Source: JAKQIM01 sp029557965
GTDB taxonomy: Bacteria > Chloroflexota > Anaerolineae > Anaerolineales > UBA4823
Assembly (NCBI GenBank): GCA_035341015.1
Contig: DAOQUL010000013.1
Coordinates: 1 to 64,000, forward strand
DNA length: 64,000 bases
Direction: 5' to 3'
The notes under the pieces were generated by a model that was given only the letters and a program-made list of their open reading frames with translations, was not told the DNA's origin and did not search any database. Each line of letters opens with the position of its first letter. Position 1 is the stretch's first letter. Below are positions 42,601-49,874 of this stretch, in pieces. The translations under genes were made by a program, and so were the position numbers.

Positions 42601-43236
42601 AACAACCAGCAGGCCCTGGCCCTGTTCCGCGAAACTGGCGATCGCCGCGGCGAGGCCTCTGTGCTGGCCGATTTAGCCTTGTTTGCCCATCACCTCGAAG
42701 ACCCTGCCACCGCCCTGGATTACAGCCGGCAGGCGGTACAGCTTTCGCAAGAGATTGGGGCGCGCGATCGTTATGCCGATGCTTTGTTCCGCCTGGGGCA
42801 TGCCCTCACCAGCCTGCAAAATTGGGAAGAGGCTGAACAGGCCTACCGCCAATCGCAGCATATCCGCAGCGAGATGGGTCAAGAATCATTGGTGGTTGAG
42901 GTCCAGGCTGGCCTGGCGCGCCTGGCATTGATCCAGGGACATTTGCCCCAGGCCCTTGATTGGGTGGAGCAGATCTTGTCTTTTTTGCAGCGCGGAAACC
43001 TGGATGGCTCAGAGGAGCCCATGCGGGTGCACCTGACCTGCTACCAGGTGTTGGCGGCTGCTGGCGACTCGCGCGCCAGCCAGGTGCTAAAAACAGCCTA
43101 TCAAGACCTGCAGTCGCAGGCCGCCCACATTGCGGATCAATCTGCCCGCCAGGTGTTCTTAGAAAAGGTCACCACGCATCGCCAGATCGTCCTGGCTTAT
43201 CGCAATTTGACCTCCACAACGCAAGCCGAAAATTGA
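39691..43236 (+). CDS. Class III cyclase-AAA-TPR protein, catalytic residues degenerate
   Basis: 1181 residues from the ATG at 39691, chosen because MDERQTLEQAI matches the paralogue's start. The cyclase homology domain (about 50-215) keeps metal Asp D58 and D102 and Lys98, but the transition-state Asn and Arg are T194 and L198 in DTITVAMLME. An AAA/NACHT-like ATPase follows, with Walker A GEAGVGKS (296-303) and Walker B VIFLEDIHWAD. The C-terminal 450 residues are TPR repeats (ALNNLGVLSLSMGDYGGAR, LLSNLGAVCYYQGDYAGAM). It may be a non-catalytic nucleotide sensor. Confidence 0.88.
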   Translation: MDERQTLEQAILSLKAQRESLGDAVVETALAPLRARLAALDGTLPAEQRRRLTVLMADLVNFTSWAEKLDPEQVSEALNSLFTALSRSIMQFGGQVEKYIGDAILAVFGLPVTRENDPENAVRAALAMQELLAEMSASFLQQYGIHLAMRIAIHTGPAFVQYQLDTHNLEAQKPLPAAGDDMARAFTATGDTITVAMLMEKFAPQGGILISHDTYREVRGIFDVSQQPPITLPGRSESLQAYSVSKARRRAFHLSRRGVEGVETAMIGRQAELEQLQQAFRQAASGGGAQMITVIGEAGVGKSRLLYEFENWLELLPYPVRYFKGRASPERRPLPHALLYDLFVFRFNIQDSDTPETICQKFEAGMLETLGQSDESRMKAHLLGQLLGFDFSSSPYVQAVYADARQLRDRAAIYLSEYFEAEASLAPTVIFLEDIHWADSSSLEAVKQLAITTAAHQHVPLLVVSLARRSFDERWPDWGQGWPFHSRISLNLLDEANSRQLVEDVLQKVTSLPDALRNAITTRSGGNPLFIEELVKMLIENGVIMAQDDRWCVQADRLADLQVPPTLTGLLQARLDLLPARERQASQWAAVVGRVFWDRAVEVIAQADGHVDSQAVTSALAGLRAKEMVFRRANSSFAGAEEYIFKHALQRDVVYDSILKRKRRGYHALAADWLMAQAGTGPAFSAGLIAGHLEAAGRGEQAVPYLLQAGEQAARRYASAEAEGYFSRALAFIPAQALEERCRLLRLREQVYDLQGKRGLQAEDLAELEQLAAQLGDGQRQAQVALRRATYAQATSDYPAEMYAAQEAIRLAEALPDALLVAEGHLHWGQAHIRQGEYGMARTHFETALRLSHPADDQPAGADAIRLQADGLRNLGILSYYQGNYAAAMDYYEQSLLTSQRLGDQRSDGAALNNLGVLSLSMGDYGGARAYYERALRLFRETGDRRNQAMLLSNLGAVCYYQGDYAGAMANNQQALALFRETGDRRGEASVLADLALFAHHLEDPATALDYSRQAVQLSQEIGARDRYADALFRLGHALTSLQNWEEAEQAYRQSQHIRSEMGQESLVVEVQAGLARLALIQGHLPQALDWVEQILSFLQRGNLDGSEEPMRVHLTCYQVLAAAGDSRASQVLKTAYQDLQSQAAHIADQSARQVFLEKVTTHRQIVLAYRNLTSTTQAEN

Positions 43237-43258
43237 GCGCTTCAAAACCGGGTTGGCA

Positions 43259-46200
43259 TCAGGCCAGCAGTTGGCGGTGTTCGGGCAGGCTGTGCAGGTA
43301 GGCCTGCCGCCGCTCTGGCGTGCTCAGCTTGGCAGCGCGCTGCTCCAACAGGGCGCGGGCATCTTCCAACAGCCCCTCTGCCCGGGCATCTCCCAAACGC
43401 TTGAATACCTGGTAACAGACCAGGTAAATGCGGGCGCTTTCATCGCTTAGATCGAAGAGATAGCCTGGGCAGAAGCTGCCAGGGAGTGCTTCAGCATAGC
43501 CTGGCAGGGGGCGCTTGCCCATTTCCAGGATCTGTTCAACCTGTGCCTGTGCCTCGGGCAGGTCGCCGGTTTGCAGGGCCAGGTTGGCCAGGCCGGCACA
43601 GCCTTCACAGCCGCGCAGCAAGTGATCAAAGGGCTGGTCATGCCAGGGCAGGCGGGCTTCCAGGGCTTTTTGATAGGCCGCGCGGGCTTCTGCCAGGCTG
43701 CCCGCATTCGCCAGGGCGTGGCCGTGCTCCTTCCAACTGCGCGATAAGAGCAGCACATCGGGTTGTTGCTCCAACAGTTTCACCGCCTGGGCGCTGTGGT
43801 ACAAAGCCTGGCTGTGTTCGCCCTGTTTGTTGTGCGCCCAGCTCAGGCTGCAGTGGGCCAACGTCTTGGAATGCATGTGTTCGCTTTTTTCGCCGGCAGC
43901 CAATAACTGGGCGCAGGTTTGGCGCAGGGCTTCTTGCTGGCCTAAGATCGCATCCAGGGATACCTGCTGGGCCAGCGCATCCACTTCAGAGATGTCCAGG
44001 CCGTACTGTTGGGCCGTCTTGAGCGCCTGGTTGTTCATTTCGGCTGCGGCTTCATAATCTCCCATGCTGTACGCATATTCAGCGCTGGTTGTCATGCTGG
44101 TTGCCCTGAGCACCGTGGCCTGGATATCCTGGTATAACTGTGCGGATTGGTGAACGCGTTCGATCGCCCGGCTGAAGTTGCCCCGGGCCCAATCTTGGGT
44201 GCTCAAATTGGTCAGCGCCACCCCCTGGTAGAAGCGTTCGCCAATTGCCTGGGCAATTTCCAGGGCTTTTTCCAGGTAAGTGATGCGCCGTTCGCCATCT
44301 GAGAAGTTGACCCCCAGGTTGTTGAGGGCTGAAAATTCACCGCGCCGGTCGCCGGCCTGGCGGTGTTTCTCAAGGGCGCGCTCGTAGTATTCGAACATTT
44401 GCTGCTTGTCGCCGCGCTGGTTGTAAAGGATGCCCATCGTGCGCAAACAGCTCGCTTCCAGTTGGGTCAGCCCGGCTTGTTGGGCCAATACCAGGGCATG
44501 TTCAATGTGCGGCTGGGCGGCATCCAGGTGCCCTTGTTGGCACAGGGTCCATCCCCAGGCGAACAATACTTCGGTTTCGCATTCCACATCTTTGGCGGCG
44601 CGTGCCAGTGCCAATGCCGTGGGGGCCAACTTGACCGCTGCGGGCAGGTCACCCCGGTTATTGAATTTCATCTGGCGCAAGGCCACCTGGGCCTGGCGGC
44701 GAACATCTCCCAGTTCATCGGCGATGGCGCGTAGCATATCCAGGTCAGCCTGGCAAGCCGTGCTGTTGCCCACCAGGTTGTAGGCATTTTGCCGTTGGAT
44801 CAGCAGTTCGTAGCGCGCTGGCAAATCTTGCCCCGGCAAGTCTTGCCCCGGCAAGAGCGCCAGGGCCCGGTTAAAGTAGGCAATTGCTTCGGGGTTGGCA
44901 TACCGGCGGGCGGCCTCTTCACCAGCCTGGTCAAGGTAGGCGATGGCTTCAATCATGCGCCCGGCCAATTCCATGTGGTCGGCTACCAACCCCGCAAAAA
45001 CCCGTCCTGCCTGCTGAGCAGGCTGGCTGGCGCCCTCAGCCGCGGGCGCAGGCTGCCCAATACAGCAGGCGGGCCGGCGCGTCATCAGCCAATTGGCCAC
45101 CCGGCTGTGATACTGCCTGCGGGCGCGCTTGAGCACGCTTTCGTAAGTCACATTGTGGAGCAGTGCGTGCTGGAAGCTGTATTCGTTGGCGCCGGCGAAC
45201 ATAGAAGATGCCTGCTTGAAGATCAACTCTTTGTGGCATAGGGATTCCAGCGTTGCCGCCAGCTCTGCCTGGTGAGATGCTTCGTCAACCGGCGTGTCGC
45301 CTGGGCCGGGGCTTTCAATGCTCAAAATCGCCTGGTCCCAAAAGGTGCGCCCAACCACCGCCGCTTGCTGGATCACGGTGCGTTCATCCTTCGACAGGCT
45401 GTCGAGACGGGCCTGCAGCAGCGCGGTGAGGGTTTGCGGGATGCGCACCTGTGCCAGGCGCTCTGGCTCAACCTGCCACCGCTCGAGGCCGGTGCGGATG
45501 ACGCCGTCTTCGATCATGAGCTTGATCAGCTCTTCGATGAAGAAGGGGTTACCCTCTGCTCCGCCGACCACCAATTCGCTCAGTGCATCGGGGATGTGTT
45601 CTGCTTTGCGCAAAATTTCTGTCACCAATTGGCGGCTCTCAGGTGTAGAAAGCGGCTGCAAATTCACGCGCATCAGGTAGGGCTGTGGTTCAGCGCACTG
45701 CGGGCGGCGCTCAAAAAGCATTGGGCGCGCCAGGCAGACGATTAACAGGCATTGGTTGGCGGCCTGCCTCCCAAGCTGTTCAATCGCCTCCAGCGAGCTG
45801 TCGTCAGCCCAATGGATGTCTTCAAGAACCACCACCACCGGCAGCTTGGCAGCCAGGTCTTTGAAATGCGCCTCCAGGTAGATCAATGCCCGATCGCGCA
45901 GTTGTTTGACATCGTTCAAAGCCCCTTGCAGGTGCGGGCTGGACGAGAAATCGTAGCCGAGCAGTTGGCCAACGAAGTGGGCCTGGATTTCAGCCTGCTG
46001 TGGGTTGGGCGCCAGCATGGCCTCGGCCATGCCCTGTTCCATCTTTCTCCACACCGTTTCTTGAGCATCGTTCTCTTGGATGCCAAAGCGCAGCGAGAGC
46101 AGGTCGCGCAGCGGGGCATAAGGCTGGCCCTGGGTCTCCTGCCGGGCGCGCCCCTGGTAAAAACGGATTTGGACAGGCTGCAAGTCCATCCAATTTTCAA

Positions 46201-47101
46201 ATTCATACAAAAGGCGCGATTTCCCCACCCCGGCCTCACCCGTCACCAGTACCAGGCCGCCCTTTTTCTCGGCCATGCGCTGTACGGCCGCTTTCAGGAT
46301 ATCCATTTCAATCTGGCGGCCGATCATGTGGGTCTCAATCCCTTGCACGCCCCGGGTATGCAGCCTGAAGGCGCGCGGCTTGGCACGCTTCACCTTGTAA
46401 ACTTGCAGCGGCTCGGTCTTGCCTTTTACCAGGATGGGATCCAAGACGTGCACGTCAAAGACGCCGCGCACGTGCCGGAAAGTATCATGCGAGATCAACA
46501 CACCCCCCGAAGGCGCTATACTTTGGATGTGCTTGGCAGTATTGACCGTATCGCCCACGGCGGTATATTCGCCGGTCGTGCCCAGGCTGCCCATCAACAC
46601 CGGCCCGGTATGGATGCCAACGCGCAGTGAGATATTTTTTGTGCTGGGTAGGCGGTTGGACTGCCTGGTTGAAAACCCTGGCAGCGCGGGTTGGTGGCTG
46701 GCAAACTCTTGCTGCATTGCCAGCGCCGCCAGGATGGCGCGCTCAGCATCGTTTTCGTGGGTTTTTTGCGCCCCCCACACCGCCATGAGCGAATCCCCCA
46801 TGTGCTTGTCGATGTAACCACCTTGCCCAGCGATGATGGCATCCAGCCGCTGCCACAGTGCATTCATCAGCTCGTTGACATCTTCGGCATCCATGCCGGC
46901 AGACAGGGCCGTGTAGCCGCTAACGTCGGCAAATAATATGCTAACTTGTTTTCGTTCTGCCTGGGCAGGGTGGGAACTTTGCAATCCCGCGAGCTGGCGG
47001 CGCAAAGCGCTGACGGCGGTATCAATGATCGAGTCGTCTACAATGCCGCGCAGACTCTCTTGTAACTTGATCGCTTGTTCAAGCTGCGTACGCTCATCCA
47101 C
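43259..47101 (-). CDS. Class III cyclase-AAA-TPR protein, paralogue of the convergent gene
   Basis: 1280 residues from a GTG at 47101, with GGGAG 8 nt upstream. An earlier GTG at 47110 would lie on the ribosome site. The layout is the same as in its neighbour: cyclase domain with D59, K99, D103 and N187, but H191 where Arg is expected (YTAVGDTVNTAKHIQ). The AAA domain has Walker A GEAGVGKS and Walker B VVVLEDIHWAD, and a longer TPR region follows. The two stops are only 22 bp apart. Cyclase activity is possible but doubtful. A longer linker (about 135-160) is the main difference. Confidence 0.88.
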   Translation of the reverse strand: MDERTQLEQAIKLQESLRGIVDDSIIDTAVSALRRQLAGLQSSHPAQAERKQVSILFADVSGYTALSAGMDAEDVNELMNALWQRLDAIIAGQGGYIDKHMGDSLMAVWGAQKTHENDAERAILAALAMQQEFASHQPALPGFSTRQSNRLPSTKNISLRVGIHTGPVLMGSLGTTGEYTAVGDTVNTAKHIQSIAPSGGVLISHDTFRHVRGVFDVHVLDPILVKGKTEPLQVYKVKRAKPRAFRLHTRGVQGIETHMIGRQIEMDILKAAVQRMAEKKGGLVLVTGEAGVGKSRLLYEFENWMDLQPVQIRFYQGRARQETQGQPYAPLRDLLSLRFGIQENDAQETVWRKMEQGMAEAMLAPNPQQAEIQAHFVGQLLGYDFSSSPHLQGALNDVKQLRDRALIYLEAHFKDLAAKLPVVVVLEDIHWADDSSLEAIEQLGRQAANQCLLIVCLARPMLFERRPQCAEPQPYLMRVNLQPLSTPESRQLVTEILRKAEHIPDALSELVVGGAEGNPFFIEELIKLMIEDGVIRTGLERWQVEPERLAQVRIPQTLTALLQARLDSLSKDERTVIQQAAVVGRTFWDQAILSIESPGPGDTPVDEASHQAELAATLESLCHKELIFKQASSMFAGANEYSFQHALLHNVTYESVLKRARRQYHSRVANWLMTRRPACCIGQPAPAAEGASQPAQQAGRVFAGLVADHMELAGRMIEAIAYLDQAGEEAARRYANPEAIAYFNRALALLPGQDLPGQDLPARYELLIQRQNAYNLVGNSTACQADLDMLRAIADELGDVRRQAQVALRQMKFNNRGDLPAAVKLAPTALALARAAKDVECETEVLFAWGWTLCQQGHLDAAQPHIEHALVLAQQAGLTQLEASCLRTMGILYNQRGDKQQMFEYYERALEKHRQAGDRRGEFSALNNLGVNFSDGERRITYLEKALEIAQAIGERFYQGVALTNLSTQDWARGNFSRAIERVHQSAQLYQDIQATVLRATSMTTSAEYAYSMGDYEAAAEMNNQALKTAQQYGLDISEVDALAQQVSLDAILGQQEALRQTCAQLLAAGEKSEHMHSKTLAHCSLSWAHNKQGEHSQALYHSAQAVKLLEQQPDVLLLSRSWKEHGHALANAGSLAEARAAYQKALEARLPWHDQPFDHLLRGCEGCAGLANLALQTGDLPEAQAQVEQILEMGKRPLPGYAEALPGSFCPGYLFDLSDESARIYLVCYQVFKRLGDARAEGLLEDARALLEQRAAKLSTPERRQAYLHSLPEHRQLLA

Positions 47102-47166
47102 CGCCGGCACTCCCTTAGTATCTATCCGTTCCCCGAATTTTCGGATAGGTTCTTAACCATAGTATA

Positions 47167-47238
47167 ACGTGAGTTTGGGCTAGCGGAATAAGCGGTTATT
47201 GGAAACTAATCCCCAAACCCCTTATCCCGAACTCACGT
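47167..47238. repeat. 72 bp element with 13 bp terminal inverted repeats
   Basis: Arms 47167-47179 and 47226-47238 pair over 13 bp with one G·T pair, and an inner AATAAG/CTTAT match lengthens the stem. It lies between the divergent cyclase and surE genes. It could be a small mobile-element relic or a regulatory RNA structure. No flanking target duplication is obvious. Confidence 0.6.
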
Positions 47239-47279
47239 AAGTTTAAGGTGCAAAGCGTATACGTGTCAAGGTGATATGG

Positions 47280-47285
47280 TATAAC
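47280..47285 (+). promoter_or_regulatory. -10 box of a leaderless promoter (surE)
   Basis: TATAAC ends 7 nt before the ATG at 47293. There is no Shine-Dalgarno. Confidence 0.6.
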
Positions 47286-47292
47286 TGGCAGT

Positions 47293-48102
47293 ATGACTTC
47301 TCCCTACCAGATCTTACTTACCAATGACGACGGCATCCAATCTCCTGGCTTGTGGACTGCCGCCAGGGCACTTTCAACACTGGGCTATGTGCATGTGGTC
47401 GCCCCGCGCGACCAATTTTCTGGCGCAGGGCGCAGTTTGCCGTCGAATTCTGATGGCATCATCACCCCCTTACCCCTGCAAGTCAACGGCCAGGTGTGGC
47501 AGGTGTATTCGGTTGGCGGCACGCCCGCCCAGGCAGTGCTGCATGCGCTCTACGAGATACTGCCCCAGCCGCCTGATTTGGTGGTGTCGGGCATCAACTA
47601 TGGCGCCAATATTGGCGTTGGCGTGACCGTATCGGGGACGGTGGGCGCGGCAATGGAGGCGGCTGGAGCGGGCATCCCGGCCCTGGCGATCTCGCTAGAA
47701 ACGGACCAGGTCCATCACCTGTCGTATTCAACTGAGGTCGATTTCTCGGCGGCGGGGCATTTCACCGCCTTGTTTGGCCGCCTGTTGTTAGAGCGGCGCA
47801 TGCCAGGCGATGTTCACTTGTTGAAGGTAGATGTACCCTGTGACGCCTCGCCGGATACGCCCTGGCGGGTAACGCGCCTGGCGCGCGCTCCCTTCTACGT
47901 GCCGGTGGCCCCCAAGCGCACCTCGTGGAACACGCCTGAAACAGTGGGCTACCGTCTTAATGAAACGATAGACCTGGCAGACGCCGATTCAGATGCTTCT
48001 GTGCTGGTGTCACAACGCCTTGTCTCCGTGACCCCCCTCAGCCTGGATATGACTGCTCGCGTGCCGCTAGGTGAGTTGGATCGTTTGCTCAGAGAAGAAT
48101 AG
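47293..48102 (+). CDS. surE: 5'/3'-nucleotidase SurE
   Basis: 269 residues, the family length. The N-terminal ILLTNDDGIQSPG carries the metal-binding Asp pair, VVAPRDQFSGAGRS the conserved middle motif, and VVSGINYGANIG with GTVGAAMEA complete the active site. SurE removes phosphate from nucleoside monophosphates and helps stationary-phase survival. It has a leaderless-type promoter and is followed by the CIRCE-controlled heat-shock genes, but with its own promoter region between. Confidence 0.95.
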   Translation: MTSPYQILLTNDDGIQSPGLWTAARALSTLGYVHVVAPRDQFSGAGRSLPSNSDGIITPLPLQVNGQVWQVYSVGGTPAQAVLHALYEILPQPPDLVVSGINYGANIGVGVTVSGTVGAAMEAAGAGIPALAISLETDQVHHLSYSTEVDFSAAGHFTALFGRLLLERRMPGDVHLLKVDVPCDASPDTPWRVTRLARAPFYVPVAPKRTSWNTPETVGYRLNETIDLADADSDASVLVSQRLVSVTPLSLDMTARVPLGELDRLLREE

Positions 48103-48168
48103 CCGTTGCACACCCCCCGTTCAGATGGGCCGGTGTGTTAACTTTTTGTAAGAACGAGCTGGCTCCGC

Positions 48169-48197
48169 TTGACGTGATCTTTTGCTCATGGTATCAT
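48169..48197 (+). promoter_or_regulatory. Housekeeping promoter of the hrcA heat-shock operon
   Basis: TTGACG (48169-48174) and TATCAT (48192-48197) are 17 bp apart. The predicted start near 48204 lies just before the CIRCE element. Confidence 0.75.
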
Positions 48198-48210
48198 CTA
48201 TCTATCGTTT

Positions 48211-48237
48211 TTAGCACTCTCGAAGCGAGAGTGCTAA
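48211..48237. promoter_or_regulatory. CIRCE operator, perfect copy
   Basis: TTAGCACTC, 9 bp spacer, GAGTGCTAA: exactly the consensus HrcA-binding inverted repeat. It lies in the 5' leader, 13 bp before the hrcA start, so HrcA represses its own operon. Confidence 0.97.
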
Positions 48238-48250
48238 ATTATGGAGCGGA

Positions 48251-49285
48251 ATGGCAGCACTCAACGAGCGTCAAAAACTGATCCTGGCTTTGATCGTCCA
48301 CGACTTTGTCGAGACGGCCCAGCCTATCGGTTCAAACCACCTGGTAGAGCGGTATAACCTGGACATCAGTTCAGCTACCGTGCGCAACGTGATGGTGGAT
48401 CTGACCGATGCAGGGTATTTGCGCCAGCCGCACACTTCTGCCGGGCGTGTGCCTACAGAAGAAGCCTATCGTTATTTTGTGCGCCAGTTGATGGGGCATA
48501 CCGAACTGCCCGCCACAACCCAACGTACGATCACGCACCAGTTCTACCAGGCTGGTCGCGATGTCAGCCGGTGGATGCGCCTGGCGGCTTCGGTGCTGGC
48601 GCACCAATCGCAGGCGGCCTCTCTGGTCACTGCGCCTCGTCCCGAACAGGCACTCTTTAAGCACCTCAGCCTCATTTCAACCCAGGGGCGCCAGGTGCTG
48701 ATGGTCATGGTTTGGTCGGGTGGAGAGGTGCGCCAGCAGATGTTGACCCTGGCTGAGCCGGTCTCGCAAGAGCAGCTCAGCACTGCCGCCGCCCGCATTA
48801 CCCAATTGTGCCAGGGCAAAGACCTGGAAGGCATCTCGGCCTTGCGTGGGCAGTTTGACGCCCTGGAGACGGATGTGCTTAAGTTGGTCAACGAAGATCT
48901 CGAGCGCGCCCGCCGCCTGATCTCAGGTGAGGTGTATCGCGACGGCTTGACCAACGTGCTGGCTGAGCCAGAATTTGCAGAATCAGAATCGGCCCGCAAG
49001 GCGCTGCGCGTGTTGGAAGAGCGCTCGCTGCTTGAAGACCTGCTCTCTCGCACTGTGCTGAACAGCGGCGTGGATGACGTGCAGATCTTGATCGGCGGCG
49101 AAGGCACCTGGCAAGAGCTGCGCGATTGTTCTGTGGTGCTGGCGCGCTACGGCGCTCCGGGCCTGGTGACGGGCGCCCTGGGTGTTTTGGGCCCCACGCG
49201 CATGGCTTACGGGCGGACGGTTTCAGCCGTGCGCTTTGTTTCGGGCCTGTTGAGCGACCTGGTGGTCGATTCATTAGCAGAATAA
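48251..49285 (+). CDS. hrcA: Heat-inducible transcription repressor HrcA
   Basis: 344 residues, with GGAG before the ATG. The N-terminal winged helix (about 1-70: QPIGSNHLVERYNLDISSATVRNVMVDLTDAGYL) is followed by TSAGRVPTEEAYRYFV, and the C-terminal GAF-like domain includes LGPTRMAYGRTVSAVRFVSGLL. It binds the CIRCE element at 48211-48237 and is kept active by GroEL. First gene of hrcA-grpE-dnaK. Confidence 0.97.
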   Translation: MAALNERQKLILALIVHDFVETAQPIGSNHLVERYNLDISSATVRNVMVDLTDAGYLRQPHTSAGRVPTEEAYRYFVRQLMGHTELPATTQRTITHQFYQAGRDVSRWMRLAASVLAHQSQAASLVTAPRPEQALFKHLSLISTQGRQVLMVMVWSGGEVRQQMLTLAEPVSQEQLSTAAARITQLCQGKDLEGISALRGQFDALETDVLKLVNEDLERARRLISGEVYRDGLTNVLAEPEFAESESARKALRVLEERSLLEDLLSRTVLNSGVDDVQILIGGEGTWQELRDCSVVLARYGAPGLVTGALGVLGPTRMAYGRTVSAVRFVSGLLSDLVVDSLAE

Positions 49286-49294
49286 GGAGTAACC

Positions 49295-49846
49295 ATGACA
49301 CCAAAGAAACGAAAAGAAACGCATGCCGCCGAAGCACCCCCCATGGCGGGTGATGCGAATGAACCGGGTGGGACCACCCCTGGCGTAGCCCAACTGCAGA
49401 ACGACCTGGCAGCCGCTGAAACCAAAGCAGAAGAATACTTGCAAGGCTGGCAGCGCGAACGTTCAGATTTTGCCAATTACCGGCGCCGTATTGAGCGCGA
49501 GCAGTCCAGCGGGGCGCAAAATGCCCTGGGCAGCGCCATCCGCCGCTACCTGGATATTGCCGACGACCTGGAACGGGCGCTCAAGAATCGCCCCGCCGAG
49601 GGCGATGGCGCAGCCTGGGCGCAGGGGATAGACCTCATTTATCGCAAACTGTTGGTTGCTTTTGATGCCGATGGCGTTAAGCCGATTGAAGCCGAAGGCA
49701 AGGCTTTTGATCCTTCAATGCACGAGGCCATTTCGCAAGAAGACAGCCCAGAACATGAAAGCGGGCAGGTGATCGGCGTGGTGCAGACCGGTTATATTTT
49801 GGGCGAGCGAGTGCTGCGCCCGGCGCGTGTGCGTGTAGCAAGATAA
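49295..49846 (+). CDS. grpE: GrpE nucleotide exchange factor
   Basis: 183 residues, GGAG before the ATG, 9 bp after hrcA. A charged, disordered N-terminus, a long coiled-coil helix (about 30-80, EYLQGWQRERSDFANYRRR) and the C-terminal beta domain (KPIEAEGKAFDPSMHEAI, VIGVVQTGYILGERVLRPARVRVA) are all typical. It releases ADP from DnaK. Confidence 0.96.
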   Translation: MTPKKRKETHAAEAPPMAGDANEPGGTTPGVAQLQNDLAAAETKAEEYLQGWQRERSDFANYRRRIEREQSSGAQNALGSAIRRYLDIADDLERALKNRPAEGDGAAWAQGIDLIYRKLLVAFDADGVKPIEAEGKAFDPSMHEAISQEDSPEHESGQVIGVVQTGYILGERVLRPARVRVAR

Positions 49847-49874
49847 TCATCATTCATTATCAAGGAGTGTAATT

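Noticed and set aside
48328..48346. GGTTCAAACC-like string reminiscent of a tRNA T-loop
   Set aside because: It lies inside hrcA coding sequence and no acceptor, D or anticodon stems can be built around it.
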